A DNA stretch of 64,000 bases from an uncultured Microbacteriaceae bacterium (GCA_937872445.1 CALMSL010000192.1:17334-81333), one strand, 5' to 3'; numbered from the stretch's first letter, positions 33,789-44,500 are shown. The notes: generated by a model from the sequence alone, not told the origin. A program made the numbers and translations.

Positions 33789-35209
33789 TCAAGTCCGACT
33801 TCCACCAGAGCATGCCGGGGAATCCGGAGCGGGTTCACTTCATCGGCATTGGCGGGGCCGGAATGAGCGGCATCGCCGTGCTGTTCCTGTCTGCCGGCCT
33901 CCGCGTTTCCGGTTCGGACCTCCGCGACACAGAGACGGTCCGGTCGCTGAGCGCCTCGGGGGCGAAGGTCACGATCGGACACGATGCGCGCGCGATCGGC
34001 GACGCTGACACGGTCGTGGTGACGGGGGCGATCGATGAAGACAACCCCGAATACCTGGCGGCGCGCGAGCGCGGGATCCCCATCGTGCATCGGGCTGTTG
34101 CGCTGGCGTGGCTCACCGAACGGCACCGGCTCATCGCGGTCGCCGGGGCGCACGGGAAGACCACCTCGACGGCGATGATCGTGACAGCCCTTCGGGAACT
34201 CGGCGCGGATCCCGGATTCGTTAACGGCGGCGTGATCACGTCCCTCGGCGTGAGCGCGATGCCGGGGTCCGGAGAGCTCTTCGTCGTCGAGGCCGACGAG
34301 TCCGACGGTTCGTTCCTGCTGTACGGAACCGATATCGCGCTCGTGACGAACGTCGACCCCGATCATCTGGACCACTTCGGCACTGCTGAGGCGTTCAAGG
34401 ACGCGTTTGTGACGTTTGCGGCCGGGGCCGCAGAGTCGGTCGTGATTTCGGCGGACGATGAAGGAGCCCGCGAGATCATTCCCAGGCTCGCGGATCGCAC
34501 CGTCGTGACGTTCGGAACGGATCCCGCCGCCGATGTGCGCATCCACTCGATCGAGCCAGGACCGACGGCATCGTTTGGCCTGTCCTGGCGCGGGGACGAG
34601 TTCGCTGTGGCGCTTCGCGTCCCCGGCCGCCACAATGCGCTGAATGCCGCCGGTGTGTTTGGCGTGCTGGTGGCGCTCGGGTTCGAACCGGCCCGGGTGG
34701 TTGATGCGCTCGGTGCCTTCACCGGCACCGGTCGCCGATTCGAGCTGCGCGGGGAGGTGCACGGGGTGCGGGTCTTCGACGATTTCGCGCACCATCCGAC
34801 CGAAATCAGGGCGGCGCTGAGTGGCGCCAGAGCCGTCGTGGGCGACGGCAGGATCATCACGATCTTCCAGCCTCACCTGTACAGCAGAACGTCACGCCTC
34901 TCCGCCGAGTTCGCCGCGGTCCTCGAGGAACTCGCGGATCACACGATCGTGGTTCCGATCTATGCCGCGCGGGAGAAACCCGAGGAGGGCGTGACCGGCG
35001 AACTGATCGTGGAGCGATTCGCCGACCGATCGCGGGTCGAATACTGCTCGACGTGGGCGGACGCCATCGCGTCGGCGGTACGCGAGGCGGCGCCGGGAGA
35101 CATTGTCCTGCCGATGGGGGGCGGGGACGTGTTCGGGCTCATCCCCGACCTTCTCGTCGCCCTCGCGGAAGGCGGGTCGGTCAGCAGTACCTCTGGCGGG
35201 GCGCAGTGA
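33785..35209 (+). CDS. murC: UDP-MurNAc--amino-acid ligase MurC
   Basis: 474 residues; GTG start overlaps the murG stop by four bases. Motifs: FIGIGGAGMSGIAVLFL (about 19-35), P-loop VAGAHGKTTSTAMIVTAL (about 119-136), VEADESDGSFLLY, NVDPDHLDHFG and DDFAHHPTEIRAAL. It adds the first stem residue, normally L-Ala. B-type peptidoglycans of Microbacteriaceae often have Gly there, so Gly is possible, but the sequence does not settle it. Confidence 0.95.
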   Translation: MIKSDFHQSMPGNPERVHFIGIGGAGMSGIAVLFLSAGLRVSGSDLRDTETVRSLSASGAKVTIGHDARAIGDADTVVVTGAIDEDNPEYLAARERGIPIVHRAVALAWLTERHRLIAVAGAHGKTTSTAMIVTALRELGADPGFVNGGVITSLGVSAMPGSGELFVVEADESDGSFLLYGTDIALVTNVDPDHLDHFGTAEAFKDAFVTFAAGAAESVVISADDEGAREIIPRLADRTVVTFGTDPAADVRIHSIEPGPTASFGLSWRGDEFAVALRVPGRHNALNAAGVFGVLVALGFEPARVVDALGAFTGTGRRFELRGEVHGVRVFDDFAHHPTEIRAALSGARAVVGDGRIITIFQPHLYSRTSRLSAEFAAVLEELADHTIVVPIYAAREKPEEGVTGELIVERFADRSRVEYCSTWADAIASAVREAAPGDIVLPMGGGDVFGLIPDLLVALAEGGSVSSTSGGAQ

Positions 35210-36180
35210 AGCGACCGGAAGGCTTCGATCGGCGCCCGATCCCGGATCAGGCGGCGACGCCGAAGCCCCGGCAGAAACGGCCCCCGCGGACGGCAACCGG
35301 GCCTTCGCCCGGCGCGGCGCCGACACCGAAGCCAGTTCCCGAGCGGTCATCGCGCACCCGAAACGCGCCCCGGCGGTCCCAGGCGCCTGATCGCAGGGAC
35401 ACGACGTCACGCAGCCGATCCGAGGTTCGTGCCGCCACACGGGAACGGCGGCGGTTCGAGAAAAGCGAGATTCGCCGGTTCACGCGACGCGCGCGCCACC
35501 GCCGGCTGGGCTGGGCCGTCGCAGCAGGTCTCGTGGGGGTCCTGGTTGCCTTGCTTGCCGTCGCCGTGTACTCGCCGCTGCTCGCGTTGCGCACCATCAC
35601 GGTGGAGGGCACCAAGGCGGTGAGCGCGAAGGAGGTGACTGCCGCGATCGACGGCCAGCTGGGTACTCCGCTCGCCCTGTTCAATTACGACACATTGCGG
35701 TCCCAGCTCGACGCGTTTCCGCTCATCCGCAGTTTCGTCACCGAGGTTGTCCCGCCGTCAACCCTCATCGTGCACATCGTCGAGCGTTCGCCGGTGGGCG
35801 CGGTCGCGTCGGCAAACGGCTTCGCGATCGTCGACCCCGCCGGTGTCATCCTGAACACCACGGCACGCCGCGCGGACGGGGTGCCGCTCATCGACGTCGG
35901 CAATGCCGGCACGGATTCTCCCGCATTTTCCGCGGTCGTCGATGTGCTCCTGTCGCTGCCGGAATCCGTTCGATCCAGAGTGGATGTCGCCACTGCCACC
36001 TCGAAGGACGATGTGCAGCTCGTGCTGCGCGATGGCGGCCAGCGGGTCGTGTGGGGTAGTGCCGAACGCTCGGCGCTCAAAGCCCGGGTGCTGCAGGAAC
36101 TCATCGCCGTGCAGGGTGCGACTGCGAGGGTTGAGTATGACGTGTCCGCCCCATTGAGCCCTGTCGTGAGGTCGCGCTGA
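35206..36180 (+). CDS. ftsQ: Divisome protein FtsQ
   Basis: 324 residues from the GTG at 35206, overlapping the murC stop as GTGA; earlier in-frame codons lie inside murC. The cytoplasmic N-terminus (about 95 residues) is unusually long, basic and proline-rich. One membrane segment (about 100-124) follows. Then comes a POTRA domain (LRTITVEGTKAVSAKEVTAA) and the FtsQ beta domain (STLIVHIVERSPVGAVA, then FAIVDPAGVILN). It scaffolds the FtsQLB complex. No ftsA follows, as is normal in actinobacteria. Confidence 0.93.
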   Translation: MKRPEGFDRRPIPDQAATPKPRQKRPPRTATGPSPGAAPTPKPVPERSSRTRNAPRRSQAPDRRDTTSRSRSEVRAATRERRRFEKSEIRRFTRRARHRRLGWAVAAGLVGVLVALLAVAVYSPLLALRTITVEGTKAVSAKEVTAAIDGQLGTPLALFNYDTLRSQLDAFPLIRSFVTEVVPPSTLIVHIVERSPVGAVASANGFAIVDPAGVILNTTARRADGVPLIDVGNAGTDSPAFSAVVDVLLSLPESVRSRVDVATATSKDDVQLVLRDGGQRVVWGSAERSALKARVLQELIAVQGATARVEYDVSAPLSPVVRSR

Positions 36181-36326
36181 GTGGACTGCGCGGTGGGGCG
36201 GCGCCAGGGGACGGCGTGGTCAGGATTCCGTGACTCTGCCATGGACTTCGCGACACGCTGGAGCGGATGCGCCACGGCGGGCCGCCTCGCGCCTACCGTC
36301 AGGTCAGGAAATGCATACTGAGCATA

Positions 36327-36355
36327 ACTTTAAACCTCAAGTAGAGATTGAAAGT
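36327..36355 (+). promoter_or_regulatory. Imperfect MerR-like palindrome before ftsZ
   Basis: Two 13-base arms, ACTTTAAACCTCA (36327-36339) and AGAGATTGAAAGT (36343-36355), match as reverse complements at 10 of 13 positions around a 3-base centre. The CCTCAAGT half resembles MerR-family operators such as the SoxR box. It lies 16 bases before the ftsZ start in an A+T-rich strip. The MerR regulator FtsR encoded at 4438-5136 is a candidate binder. Confidence 0.5.
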
Positions 36356-36371
36356 ATCCCGGAGGCCGGAC

Positions 36372-37535
36372 GTGACATCGAACCAGAACTACCTCGCCGT
36401 GATCAAGGTGGTCGGCATCGGCGGTGGCGGCGTGAACGCCGTCAACCGGATGATCGAACTCGGACTCAGGGGAGTGGAATTCATCGCCATCAACACGGAC
36501 GCTCAGGCGCTCCTGATGAGCGATGCCGACGTGAAGCTCGACGTCGGGCGGGAGCTCACGAGAGGGCTCGGTGCCGGTGCTGACCCCGAGGTTGGTCGGC
36601 GCGCGACGGAGGACCACGCGGAAGAGATCGAAGAAGCCCTCGCCGGCGCCGACATGGTCTTCGTCACCGCGGGAGAAGGCGGTGGCACCGGAACCGGCGG
36701 CGCGCCCGTCGTCGCGCGCATCGCGAAATCGATCGGCGCCCTCACCATCGGCGTCGTCACCCGGCCGTTCGCGTTCGAAGGAAAGCGGCGCGCGTCACAG
36801 GCTGACATCGGGGTCGCCGCGCTCAAAAGCGAAGTCGACACCCTCATCGTCGTCCCGAACGACCGTCTGCTCGAGATCAGCGACCGTGGGATCAGCTTCC
36901 TCGAAGCGTTCGCCACCGCGGACCAGGTGCTCCTGGCCGGCGTGCAGGGAATCACCGACCTTATCACGACGCCCGGGCTGATCAACCTCGACTTCGCCGA
37001 CGTGAAATCCGTCATGCAGGGCGCCGGGTCGGCCCTCATGGGGATCGGCTCGTCGCGAGGGGCGGATCGCGCCATCAAGGCCGCCGAGCTGGCTGTGGCA
37101 AGCCCCCTTCTCGAGGCGAGCATCGACGGCGCTCACGGCGTGCTCCTGTCCATTCAGGGCGGATCGAACCTGGGCATATTCGAGATCAACGACGCCGCCA
37201 GGCTCGTCCAGGAAGCCGTCCACCCCGAAGCGAACATCATTTTCGGGGCCGTCATCGACGACACGCTCGGCGACGAAGTCCGCGTCACCGTGATTGCCGC
37301 CGGATTCGACGGCGGAGAACCGACCGTGCACAAGGCGGATCGCCGCTCCAGCTACGTCACGGCCGGCGCGCCACCCCTGGAGGCGACCGCGGAGTACGGC
37401 GAGGGCTTTGCGGCAAGCGAAGGCCTCTCGGATCCGCGCAGCTGGGACGACGAGCCCGACGTGCCGGTCGTCGCCAAGGACCCGGTGTTCGACGACGCGG
37501 GAGACGACCTGGACATCCCAGACTTCCTGAAATGA
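36372..37535 (+). CDS. ftsZ: Cell-division GTPase FtsZ
   Basis: 387 residues from the GTG at 36372, six bases after a perfect GGAGG (36361-36365); an ATG at 36348 would add eight unconserved residues. N-terminus [23 protein letters not shown] signature [15 protein letters not shown] (tubulin G-box, about 101-115) and the synergy-loop region near NLDFADVK are intact. The C-terminal linker is short and acidic, and ends in the conserved tip [10 protein letters not shown], which binds SepF and other anchors. FtsZ forms the Z-ring. A 191-base gap after ftsQ suggests its own promoter. Confidence 0.97.
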   Translation: MTSNQNYLAVIKVVGIGGGGVNAVNRMIELGLRGVEFIAINTDAQALLMSDADVKLDVGRELTRGLGAGADPEVGRRATEDHAEEIEEALAGADMVFVTAGEGGGTGTGGAPVVARIAKSIGALTIGVVTRPFAFEGKRRASQADIGVAALKSEVDTLIVVPNDRLLEISDRGISFLEAFATADQVLLAGVQGITDLITTPGLINLDFADVKSVMQGAGSALMGIGSSRGADRAIKAAELAVASPLLEASIDGAHGVLLSIQGGSNLGIFEINDAARLVQEAVHPEANIIFGAVIDDTLGDEVRVTVIAAGFDGGEPTVHKADRRSSYVTAGAPPLEATAEYGEGFAASEGLSDPRSWDDEPDVPVVAKDPVFDDAGDDLDIPDFLK

Positions 37536-38263
37536 CCGCGATGCCCCACGGTGCAGATCCGGACGGGCCAGTGCGGAAAGACGGCGACCCACGAGCGCCT
37601 TTGGCGGAGCGGTGGGAACGAGTGCATGCGGCGATCGGCGACGCCGCGCGGGAATCCGGCCGGAGCCCCGAAGACATCACGACGATCGTCGTGACCAAGT
37701 TCCATCCCGCATCGCTCGTGCGCGAACTTGCTGATCTCGGTGTGCGTGATGTGGGGGAGAGCCGCCATCAGGAGGCCAGGGCCAAAGTCGCTGAGGTTGC
37801 CGACCGCAGACTCACCTGGCACTTCGTCGGTCAGATCCAGGGCAAGAAGGCGCGCCAGATCGCAACCTATGCTCACGTCATCCATTCGCTCGACCGGGAG
37901 AGCCTGCTTGAGGCACTCGCCTCCTCCGAACAAACGACGGCGTGCTTCCTCCAACTCAACCTCACCGACGACCTGTCTCGGGGCGGCGTGGCGCCGGATC
38001 AGCTGAACCCTCTGGCCGAACGGGCTCTGGCCACGCCCGGCATCCGCTTGCTCGGGATCATGGCGGTGGCGCCGCTCGGTGCAGACCCGCGCCGGGCCTT
38101 CGCACGAGTTCGAGTAGCGTCCGAACGACTCCGGCAGGTCGCCCCGAGCGCCACGTTCATCTCCGCCGGCATGTCCGGCGACTTTCGCGAAGCGATACTC
38201 GAAGGCGCGACACACCTCAGGATTGGTACGGCAATCACGGGAAATCGACCCCCAGCCGGTTAA
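37532..38263 (+). CDS. YggS-family PLP homeostasis protein
   Basis: 243 residues; the start overlaps the ftsZ stop as ATGA. The alanine-racemase-like TIM barrel is shown by [20 protein letters not shown] (PLP Lys, about residue 54), [28 protein letters not shown] and the C-terminal phosphate-binding [12 protein letters not shown] and LRIGTAITG. YggS/PLPBP proteins bind pyridoxal phosphate and buffer its level, without known catalysis. It commonly lies between ftsZ and sepF in Gram-positive bacteria. Confidence 0.92.
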   Translation: MTAMPHGADPDGPVRKDGDPRAPLAERWERVHAAIGDAARESGRSPEDITTIVVTKFHPASLVRELADLGVRDVGESRHQEARAKVAEVADRRLTWHFVGQIQGKKARQIATYAHVIHSLDRESLLEALASSEQTTACFLQLNLTDDLSRGGVAPDQLNPLAERALATPGIRLLGIMAVAPLGADPRRAFARVRVASERLRQVAPSATFISAGMSGDFREAILEGATHLRIGTAITGNRPPAG

Positions 38264-38298
38264 TCTCGAAAGCAGAAGTTCACCACTGGAGGCACAAA

Positions 38299-38790
38299 AT
38301 GGCTAACCCGCTGCGCAAGACCATGGTCTATCTTGGCCTCGCCGACGAAGACTACGACGACTACGGGGCCGTGTCATCCGCTCCGCAGGGGCCAAGCGGC
38401 GCCTCCGCGTCCGCCGGTTCGGGGCAATCCGGTCACCAGCAGGCGCAGCGCGCCCCGGTGACCCCGCTGCGACGGCCATCCAGAGCCGCGGCGCCGGTAG
38501 CAGAGATGAATGAGATTCTGACCGTGCACCCGCGACAGTACAAGGATGCACAGACTATCGCCGAGAGCTTCCGCGAGGGAATCCCGGTGATCATCAACCT
38601 GTCGCAAATGAGCGAGTCGGAAGCACGCCGCCTCGTCGACTTCGCCAGCGGACTGTCCCAGGGCCTGTACGGGAGGATCGAACGGGTCACGAACAAGGTG
38701 TTCCTGCTTTCGCCCGCCCACGTGGCGGTGAGCGGAGACCAGGGCGAACCTGAGTCGACGGTTGATGCCGCGTTCTTTCCGGAGCGCTGA
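38299..38790 (+). CDS. sepF: Cell-division protein SepF
   Basis: 163 residues from the ATG at 38299, with GGAGG seven bases upstream. N-terminal membrane-binding helix [20 protein letters not shown], then an Ala/Gly/Pro linker (about 30-70). The SepF core (about 73-155) has [20 protein letters not shown] and [20 protein letters not shown]. SepF polymers bind the FtsZ C-terminal tip and anchor it to the membrane. This replaces FtsA, which is absent here. Confidence 0.95.
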   Translation: MANPLRKTMVYLGLADEDYDDYGAVSSAPQGPSGASASAGSGQSGHQQAQRAPVTPLRRPSRAAAPVAEMNEILTVHPRQYKDAQTIAESFREGIPVIINLSQMSESEARRLVDFASGLSQGLYGRIERVTNKVFLLSPAHVAVSGDQGEPESTVDAAFFPER

Positions 38791-38845
38791 TCGTACGCCG
38801 AGGTAGAAGCAGTGCCGCTGGCCACCGAGCGGTATCGGTAGCCCC

Positions 38846-39148
38846 ATGTTGATCGTGTCTGCCGTAGCCGGGGTCCTGTACTTTCTCCTGCTCGCCTACT
38901 TTTTCGCGATGTGGGCGCGTTTCATCGTCGACCTCGCGCAGAATTTTTCCCGAAGCTGGCGGCCTCGGGGGTTCGGACTCGTGCTTGCGGAATTTGTGTA
39001 CACGCTGACGGATCCGCCCATTCGGGCAGTGCGAAAAGTCGTTCCTCCCTTCCGCATTGGCCCCGCCGCGCTCGACTTCTCCTGGAGCATCGTCATGCTC
39101 GTCGTCATCGTGCTCATGTACCTCGCGTTGGCGCTGAGTTCCGTCTGA
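38846..39148 (+). CDS. YggT-family membrane protein
   Basis: 100 residues with two membrane segments (about 5-25 and 75-97). The conserved central loop FVYTLTDPPIRAVRKVVPPF is the YggT signature. The function is not established; in actinobacteria it regularly sits between sepF and divIVA, and links to division and osmotic tolerance have been proposed for the family. The next gene is 132 bases away. Confidence 0.92.
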   Translation: MLIVSAVAGVLYFLLLAYFFAMWARFIVDLAQNFSRSWRPRGFGLVLAEFVYTLTDPPIRAVRKVVPPFRIGPAALDFSWSIVMLVVIVLMYLALALSSV

Positions 39149-39210
39149 CGTCGGTGTCTGCGGGGCCGCGAAAATTTCTTTGGCGCGATGTCGCGACCTT
39201 AACAGGGGTT

Positions 39211-39227
39211 TACCAATAAATTTGGTA
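39211..39227. promoter_or_regulatory. Palindrome upstream of divIVA
   Basis: TACCAA (39211-39216) and TTGGTA (39222-39227) are exact complements around TAAAT. It lies 53 bases before the divIVA start in an A+T-rich stretch that probably contains the divIVA promoter. Six-base arms are short enough to occur by chance. Confidence 0.3.
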
Positions 39228-39280
39228 CCTTTGTGAGTACGTTGAGTTCGACGTGCAACTGATCTTTGAAGGTGACTCTC

Positions 39281-40003
39281 ATGGCTCTGACCCCAGAAGA
39301 CGTGGTCAACAAGCGATTCCAGCCAACCAAATTCCGCGAGGGCTATGACCAGGATGAGGTGGATGACTTCCTCGATGAGGTCGTCGTCGAGTTGCGGCGC
39401 CTTGGCCAGGAGAACGAAGAGCTTCGGCAGCGGTTGATCGCGAGCGACGCCCAGATCGCCGAATTCCAGCGCGGAGGCGGCGCAATGGCGCCAGCCGCAG
39501 TGGCACCCGCTGCCGCAGCGCCGGCCGCACCGCCCATCCCCACGCCAGAGCCCGCGGCGGCGAGCGCGTTCCCGGGCGGGGATCCGTCGTCCGACCCCAA
39601 CAACACGAACAACCTGCTTCAGCTGGCTCGCCGGCTCCACGAAGAACACGTGCGGGAGGGAATCGAGAAGCGCGATGCGCTCATCGCGGAAGGCCATGCC
39701 ACCGCGGCGCGAATCATCAGCGAAGCGGAGGGCCAGAAGCTTTCAGAGCTCAGCGCCCTCGAACAGGAGCGCACGGCACTGGAGAGTCGAGTTGAAGACC
39801 TTCGGTCGTTCGAGCGCGAATACCGCGCGAAGCTCAAGGGCCACATCGAGGGAATTTTGCACGACCTCGACTCCACCGCTGTGCCGGTAGGCGCTCCGGC
39901 TCCTCAGGAGCCGGCGGCCGTTGGGGCTCCGCAGGACCCATCAGGGTTCGGCGTGGTTCCCGCGCAGCCGCAGCAGAACTTCCCGGGCTTCGGCGGTAAC
40001 TGA
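39281..40003 (+). CDS. divIVA: Polar growth/division protein DivIVA (Wag31)
   Basis: 240 residues from the ATG at 39281, with GAAGGTGA upstream. N-terminal membrane-binding DivIVA domain ALTPEDVVNKRFQPTKFREG, GYDQDEVDDFLDEVVVELRR. An Ala/Pro-rich spacer (about 72-105) separates it from the second coiled coil (about 112-190, NNLLQLARRLHEEHVREGIE). The tail is Pro/Gln/Gly-rich. DivIVA marks negatively curved membrane at poles and septa and recruits the wall-elongation machinery in actinobacteria. It is a known kinase substrate in mycobacteria. Confidence 0.95.
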   Translation: MALTPEDVVNKRFQPTKFREGYDQDEVDDFLDEVVVELRRLGQENEELRQRLIASDAQIAEFQRGGGAMAPAAVAPAAAAPAAPPIPTPEPAAASAFPGGDPSSDPNNTNNLLQLARRLHEEHVREGIEKRDALIAEGHATAARIISEAEGQKLSELSALEQERTALESRVEDLRSFEREYRAKLKGHIEGILHDLDSTAVPVGAPAPQEPAAVGAPQDPSGFGVVPAQPQQNFPGFGGN

Positions 40004-40055
40004 CCTGTCGTCCGAAACCCGCGCCGAGGCGCCCCTGCGCACGAGCCTGCGCGCC

Positions 40056-40544
40056 ATGATGGTGCTTGTCGGAGTTGCCATCGTCGTGTACGGAGGTGAT
40101 CAGCTCACCAAGTTCCTTATCGTCTCCAATCTGAGCGAAGGGCAGCAGGTCGATGTACTTGGCCCTGTGCTGCAATTTCATTTCGTAAAGAACTCGGGTG
40201 CAGCGTTTTCGTTCGCAAGCGGTTCCACCTGGATTTTCTCGCTCGTTGCCGCGGGAGTCACCGTCTTCATCATTTGGTATGCGCGCCGCATCCACTCCCT
40301 CGCCTGGGCGATCCTTTTCGGCATGCTTTTGGGGGGAACCACCGGAAACCTCACCGACAGATTGCTGCGGGAACCGAGTTTCGGACTTGGCCATGTCGTG
40401 GATTTCATCCAGGTGTGGGGGTTTCCGGCGATCTTCAACGTGGCCGATTCGTTCATCGTTGCGAGTATGGGCCTGTTCATCATCCTGTCGGTGCGCGGGG
40501 TGCGGATCGATGGGCGCCGCGTCGTCCGCCACGCCGAGTCCTGA
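40056..40544 (+). CDS. lspA: Lipoprotein signal peptidase LspA
   Basis: About 162 residues from the ATG at 40056. The frame continues upstream through the end of divIVA, so a non-ATG start nearer 40000 is possible; neither has a good ribosome site. Four membrane segments. The two catalytic aspartates are in GNLTDRLLREPSFG and FNVADSFIV. It removes signal peptides from prolipoproteins; the CtaC encoded at 50533 carries a lipobox and is a likely client. Confidence 0.9.
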   Translation: MMVLVGVAIVVYGGDQLTKFLIVSNLSEGQQVDVLGPVLQFHFVKNSGAAFSFASGSTWIFSLVAAGVTVFIIWYARRIHSLAWAILFGMLLGGTTGNLTDRLLREPSFGLGHVVDFIQVWGFPAIFNVADSFIVASMGLFIILSVRGVRIDGRRVVRHAES

Positions 40545-40547
40545 CTC

Positions 40548-41468
40548 ATGGAAACCCGGCGATTCCCGGTCCCGCCCGGTGTCGCCGGCGAACGGCTGGA
40601 CGTCGCGCTGACCAGAGTCCTCGGGTTCACGCGGACCTTCGCGGCGGAGGTCATCGAGTCCGGCGGGGTGAGCTCTGACGGCCGCGTCTGGTCGAAGGGA
40701 GATCGGGTTGCGGAAGGGGACACGCTCGAGGTCACCTGGCAGCCCAAATCCGAACCGGCCATCGTGCCGGTCCCTGTGCCCGGCATGGCGATCGTGCACG
40801 CGGACGACGACATCGTCGTCGTCGACAAGCCCGTCGGAGTCGCGGCGCACCCGTCGATCGGATGGGATGGGCCGACCGTGCTCGGGGCGCTGGCCGCAGC
40901 CGGAATCCGCACGAGCACCGCTGGGGCCGCGGAGCGTGCGGGCATCGTGCACAGGCTTGACGTGGGGACGAGCGGGCTCATGGTGGTCGCGTCGAGCGAC
41001 CGGGCCTACACGGAACTGAAGCGCGCGTTCCACGATCGGGAGGTGGACAAGGTCTACCACGCGGTCGTGCAGGGCCATCAGGACCCGCTGCGCGGAACGA
41101 TCGACGCTCCGATCGGACGGCACCCTGGTGCACGCTGGAAATTCGCGGTGACCAGCGACGGGAAGCCTTCGGTGACCCACTACGAGACTCTGGAGGCGTT
41201 CCGGAGCGCCTCGCTGCTCGAAATCCATCTGGAGACCGGCCGCACGCATCAGATTCGCGTTCACCTCTCGGCCCAACGGCACCCGTGCGTCGGCGACGAG
41301 ATGTACGGCGCAGATCCTTCGCTTACAGCCAGGCTCGGACTTGCGCGGCAGTGGCTGCACGCGGTGCGTCTGGGCTTCCGCCATCCTGGGACGGGGGAGG
41401 CGGTGGAGTACTCCTCACCGTATCCGGACGATCTTTCCCGCGCCCTCGAGGTGCTGCGGAGCGATTGA
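40548..41468 (+). CDS. RluD-family pseudouridine synthase
   Basis: 306 residues, starting four bases after lspA. An N-terminal S4 RNA-binding domain (about 10-65, [20 protein letters not shown]) precedes the catalytic domain. This contains [20 protein letters not shown] with the catalytic Asp (about residue 138), and [20 protein letters not shown]. It makes pseudouridine in 23S rRNA or tRNA. The lspA-rluD pairing is conserved in many Gram-positive genomes. The exact target is inferred only to family level. Confidence 0.93.
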   Translation: METRRFPVPPGVAGERLDVALTRVLGFTRTFAAEVIESGGVSSDGRVWSKGDRVAEGDTLEVTWQPKSEPAIVPVPVPGMAIVHADDDIVVVDKPVGVAAHPSIGWDGPTVLGALAAAGIRTSTAGAAERAGIVHRLDVGTSGLMVVASSDRAYTELKRAFHDREVDKVYHAVVQGHQDPLRGTIDAPIGRHPGARWKFAVTSDGKPSVTHYETLEAFRSASLLEIHLETGRTHQIRVHLSAQRHPCVGDEMYGADPSLTARLGLARQWLHAVRLGFRHPGTGEAVEYSSPYPDDLSRALEVLRSD

Positions 41469-41541
41469 CGGCACGTCGTCTCCGATGGGGACTCCGGAAG
41501 CCATAGTCTGGACTGACACGACCATCCCCGCGGAGAGTTCC

Positions 41542-44500
41542 TTGCCACCGAGTTCCGATTCCTTTGTGCACCTGCACGTGCACAGCGAGTATTCGATGCT
41601 CGACGGCGCGGCGCGGGTAGGCCCTCTCATCGATGCCGCAGTGGAGCAGGGCATGCCGGCCATCGCCGTGACCGACCACGGAAACATGTTCGGTGCCCAC
41701 GACTTCTGGACGACGGCCACCGCGGCGGGGATCAAGCCGATCATCGGCACCGAGGCGTATGTGACTCCGGGAACCGCCCGTGCGGACAAGACGCGCGTCC
41801 GCTGGGGGGACGGCGGCGAGAACGATGTCGGGGGGAGCGGCGCCTACACGCACATGACGCTGCTGGCGAGAAACAACGTCGGCATGCACAACCTGTTCAG
41901 GATGTCATCGCTCGCGTCCATCGAGGGTTTCTACTACAAGCCGCGCATGGACCGCGAACTTCTCAGCCGGTACGGGGAGGGCGTCATCGCGACGACCGGT
42001 TGCGTCGGCGGCGAAGTGCAAACCCGGCTCCGGCTTGGCCAGTACGACGAAGCGCGCACGGCAGCATCCGAGCTCCAGGACATCTTCGGCAAGGAGAACT
42101 TCTACTGCGAGATCATGGACCACGGCATCGACATTGAGCGCCGCACCATGAGCGAGCTCCTCACCCTGGCCAAAGAGCTGGGGATGCCGCTCGTTGCCAC
42201 GAACGACCTCCACTACACGCACGCGGGCGATGCCGAAGCGCACGCCGCACTGCTGTGCGTTCAGTCGGGCTCCACCCTGGACGACCCGAACCGGTTCAAA
42301 TTCGATTCGCAGGAGTTCTACCTGAAGTCCGCGGCGGAAATGCGCTCGCTCTTCGCCGATCACCCGGAGGCGATCTCCAACACGCTGCTCATCGCGGAGT
42401 CCTGCGATGTGTCGTTCGAGAAGCGCGACCTCATGCCGAGATTCCCGGTCCCGCAGGGACACACCGAGGCGAGCTGGTTCGCCGCCGAAGTGGATCGCGG
42501 CCTGAAGGAAAGGTTCCCGGCCGGAGTCCCGGAGAAGCACAGGGCCCAGGCCGATTACGAGGTTGGGGTCATCAATCAGATGGGGTTCCCCGGGTACTTC
42601 CTGGTGGTGGCGGATTTCATCGGCTGGGCGCGGGAGAACGGCATCCGGGTCGGGCCGGGGCGCGGCTCGGCGGCCGGGTCCCTGGTGGCGTATGCCATGA
42701 AGATCACCGGCCTCGACCCGCTCGCGCACGGCCTCATCTTCGAACGTTTCCTGAATCCCGACCGCATCTCCATGCCCGACATTGACATCGACTTCGACGA
42801 TCGCCGCCGGGGGGAAGTCATCCGCTACGTCACGCAAAAGTACGGGGACGATCGGGTCGCGCAGATCGTGACCTATGGCACGATCAAGGCCAAGCAGGCG
42901 CTCAAGGACTCCGCGCGCGTCCTCGGCATGCCGTACGCGGTTGGCGAGAAACTCACGAAAGCCATGCCCGTGCCGATCATGGGCAAGGACATGGGCCTGG
43001 CCGATGTGACGGACAAATCGTCGGCGCGGTACAAGGAAGCCGGCGATTTGCGGGCGATCGTCGACGCCGACCCGGAAGCAGCTCGGGTGTTCCACACGGC
43101 GCTCGGAATCGAGAACCTCAAGCGCCAGTGGGGCGTGCATGCCGCGGGCGTCATCATGTCCGCAGAACCGCTCCTGGATGTGCTCCCGATCATGAAGCGC
43201 GAGGACGACGGCGCCATCATCACCCAGTTCGACCAGCCGCCGTGCGAGAAGCTCGGCCTGCTGAAAATGGACTTCCTCGGGCTGCGCAACCTCACGGTGC
43301 TGCAGGATGCGCTCGTCTCCATCAAATCCAACCGGGGCGAAAATGTCGTGCTCGAAGATCTGGACCTCGGCGGCGATGCGAAGACCTACGAATTGCTGTC
43401 TCGTGGCGACACGCTCGGCGTGTTCCAGCTCGACGGGGGACCGTTGCGCTCCCTCCTCAAACAGCTGAAGCCGGACAGTTTCAATGACATCACCGCGGTG
43501 ATCGCCCTGTATCGGCCGGGGCCGATGGGAATGAACTCCCACACGAAATATGCGCTGCGCAAGAACGGGCTGGAAGAGGTGGATGCGATCCATCCGGAGC
43601 TTGCGGAGCCGCTCGCCGACATCCTCGGGGAAACCTACGGGCTCGTCATCTACCAGGAGCAAGTGATGGCGGCCGCGCAGAAGGTGGCCGGTTTCACCCT
43701 GAGCCAGGCGGACACGCTCCGCAAGGCGATGGGGAAGAAGGATCTCAAGGTCCTCAACAAGGAGTTCGCGAATTTTGCGGCGGGCATGGAGAAGAACGGC
43801 TACAGCACGGATGCGGCGAGCGCGCTGTGGGGCATCATGGTGCCGTTTTCCGACTACGGCTTCAACAAGTCGCACGGGGCCGCCTACGCGGTGCTGAGCT
43901 ACTGGACCGCATATCTGAAGGCGAACTACCCGGCAGAGTACATGTCGGCGCTGCTGACGAGCGTCGGCGACTCCAAGGACAAGCTCGGTGTGTACCTGGC
44001 CGAATGCCGCCGGATGGGAATCCGCGTGCTGCCGCCGGACGTGAACGAGTCAGCGGGCGACTTCACGGCGGCGGGTGAAGACATCCGGTTCGGGCTCGGC
44101 GCCATTCGGAATGTCGGGGCGAATGTCGTGGAGGCCATTCGGGCGGCGCGAGAAGAAAAGGGCCGGTTCGAGAGCTTCCACGACTTCCTCGCCAAGGTTC
44201 CGCTGCAGGTCGCGAACAAGCGCACGGTGGAGTCCCTCGTGAAAGCCGGCGCGTTCGATTCGCTGGGCTGCACCCGGCGCGCCCTCGTCGAGATTCACGA
44301 GGATGCGATCGACGCGGCAGTCACCCAGAAGCGCGCGGAGGCGAACGGGCAGGTCGGATTCGACTTCGACAGCCTGTGGGAGGAACCGCAGGCCGTCAAC
44401 AAGGTACCGGACCGCCCGGAGTGGTCCAAGCGCGACAAACTCGCGTTCGAGCGGGAAATGCTCGGGCTGTACGTCTCCGACCATCCGCTCGCCGGTCTCG

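Noticed and set aside
24200-35209. Overlapping starts in the dcw genes as possible frameshifts or fusions
   Set aside because: Each overlap is a normal ATGA/GTGA or a short coupled overlap and every protein has full-length family motifs.
41341-41541. A longer dnaE N-terminus
   Set aside because: The upstream part overlaps the rluD gene, is not polymerase-like, and a TTG with ribosome site sits right before the PHP domain.
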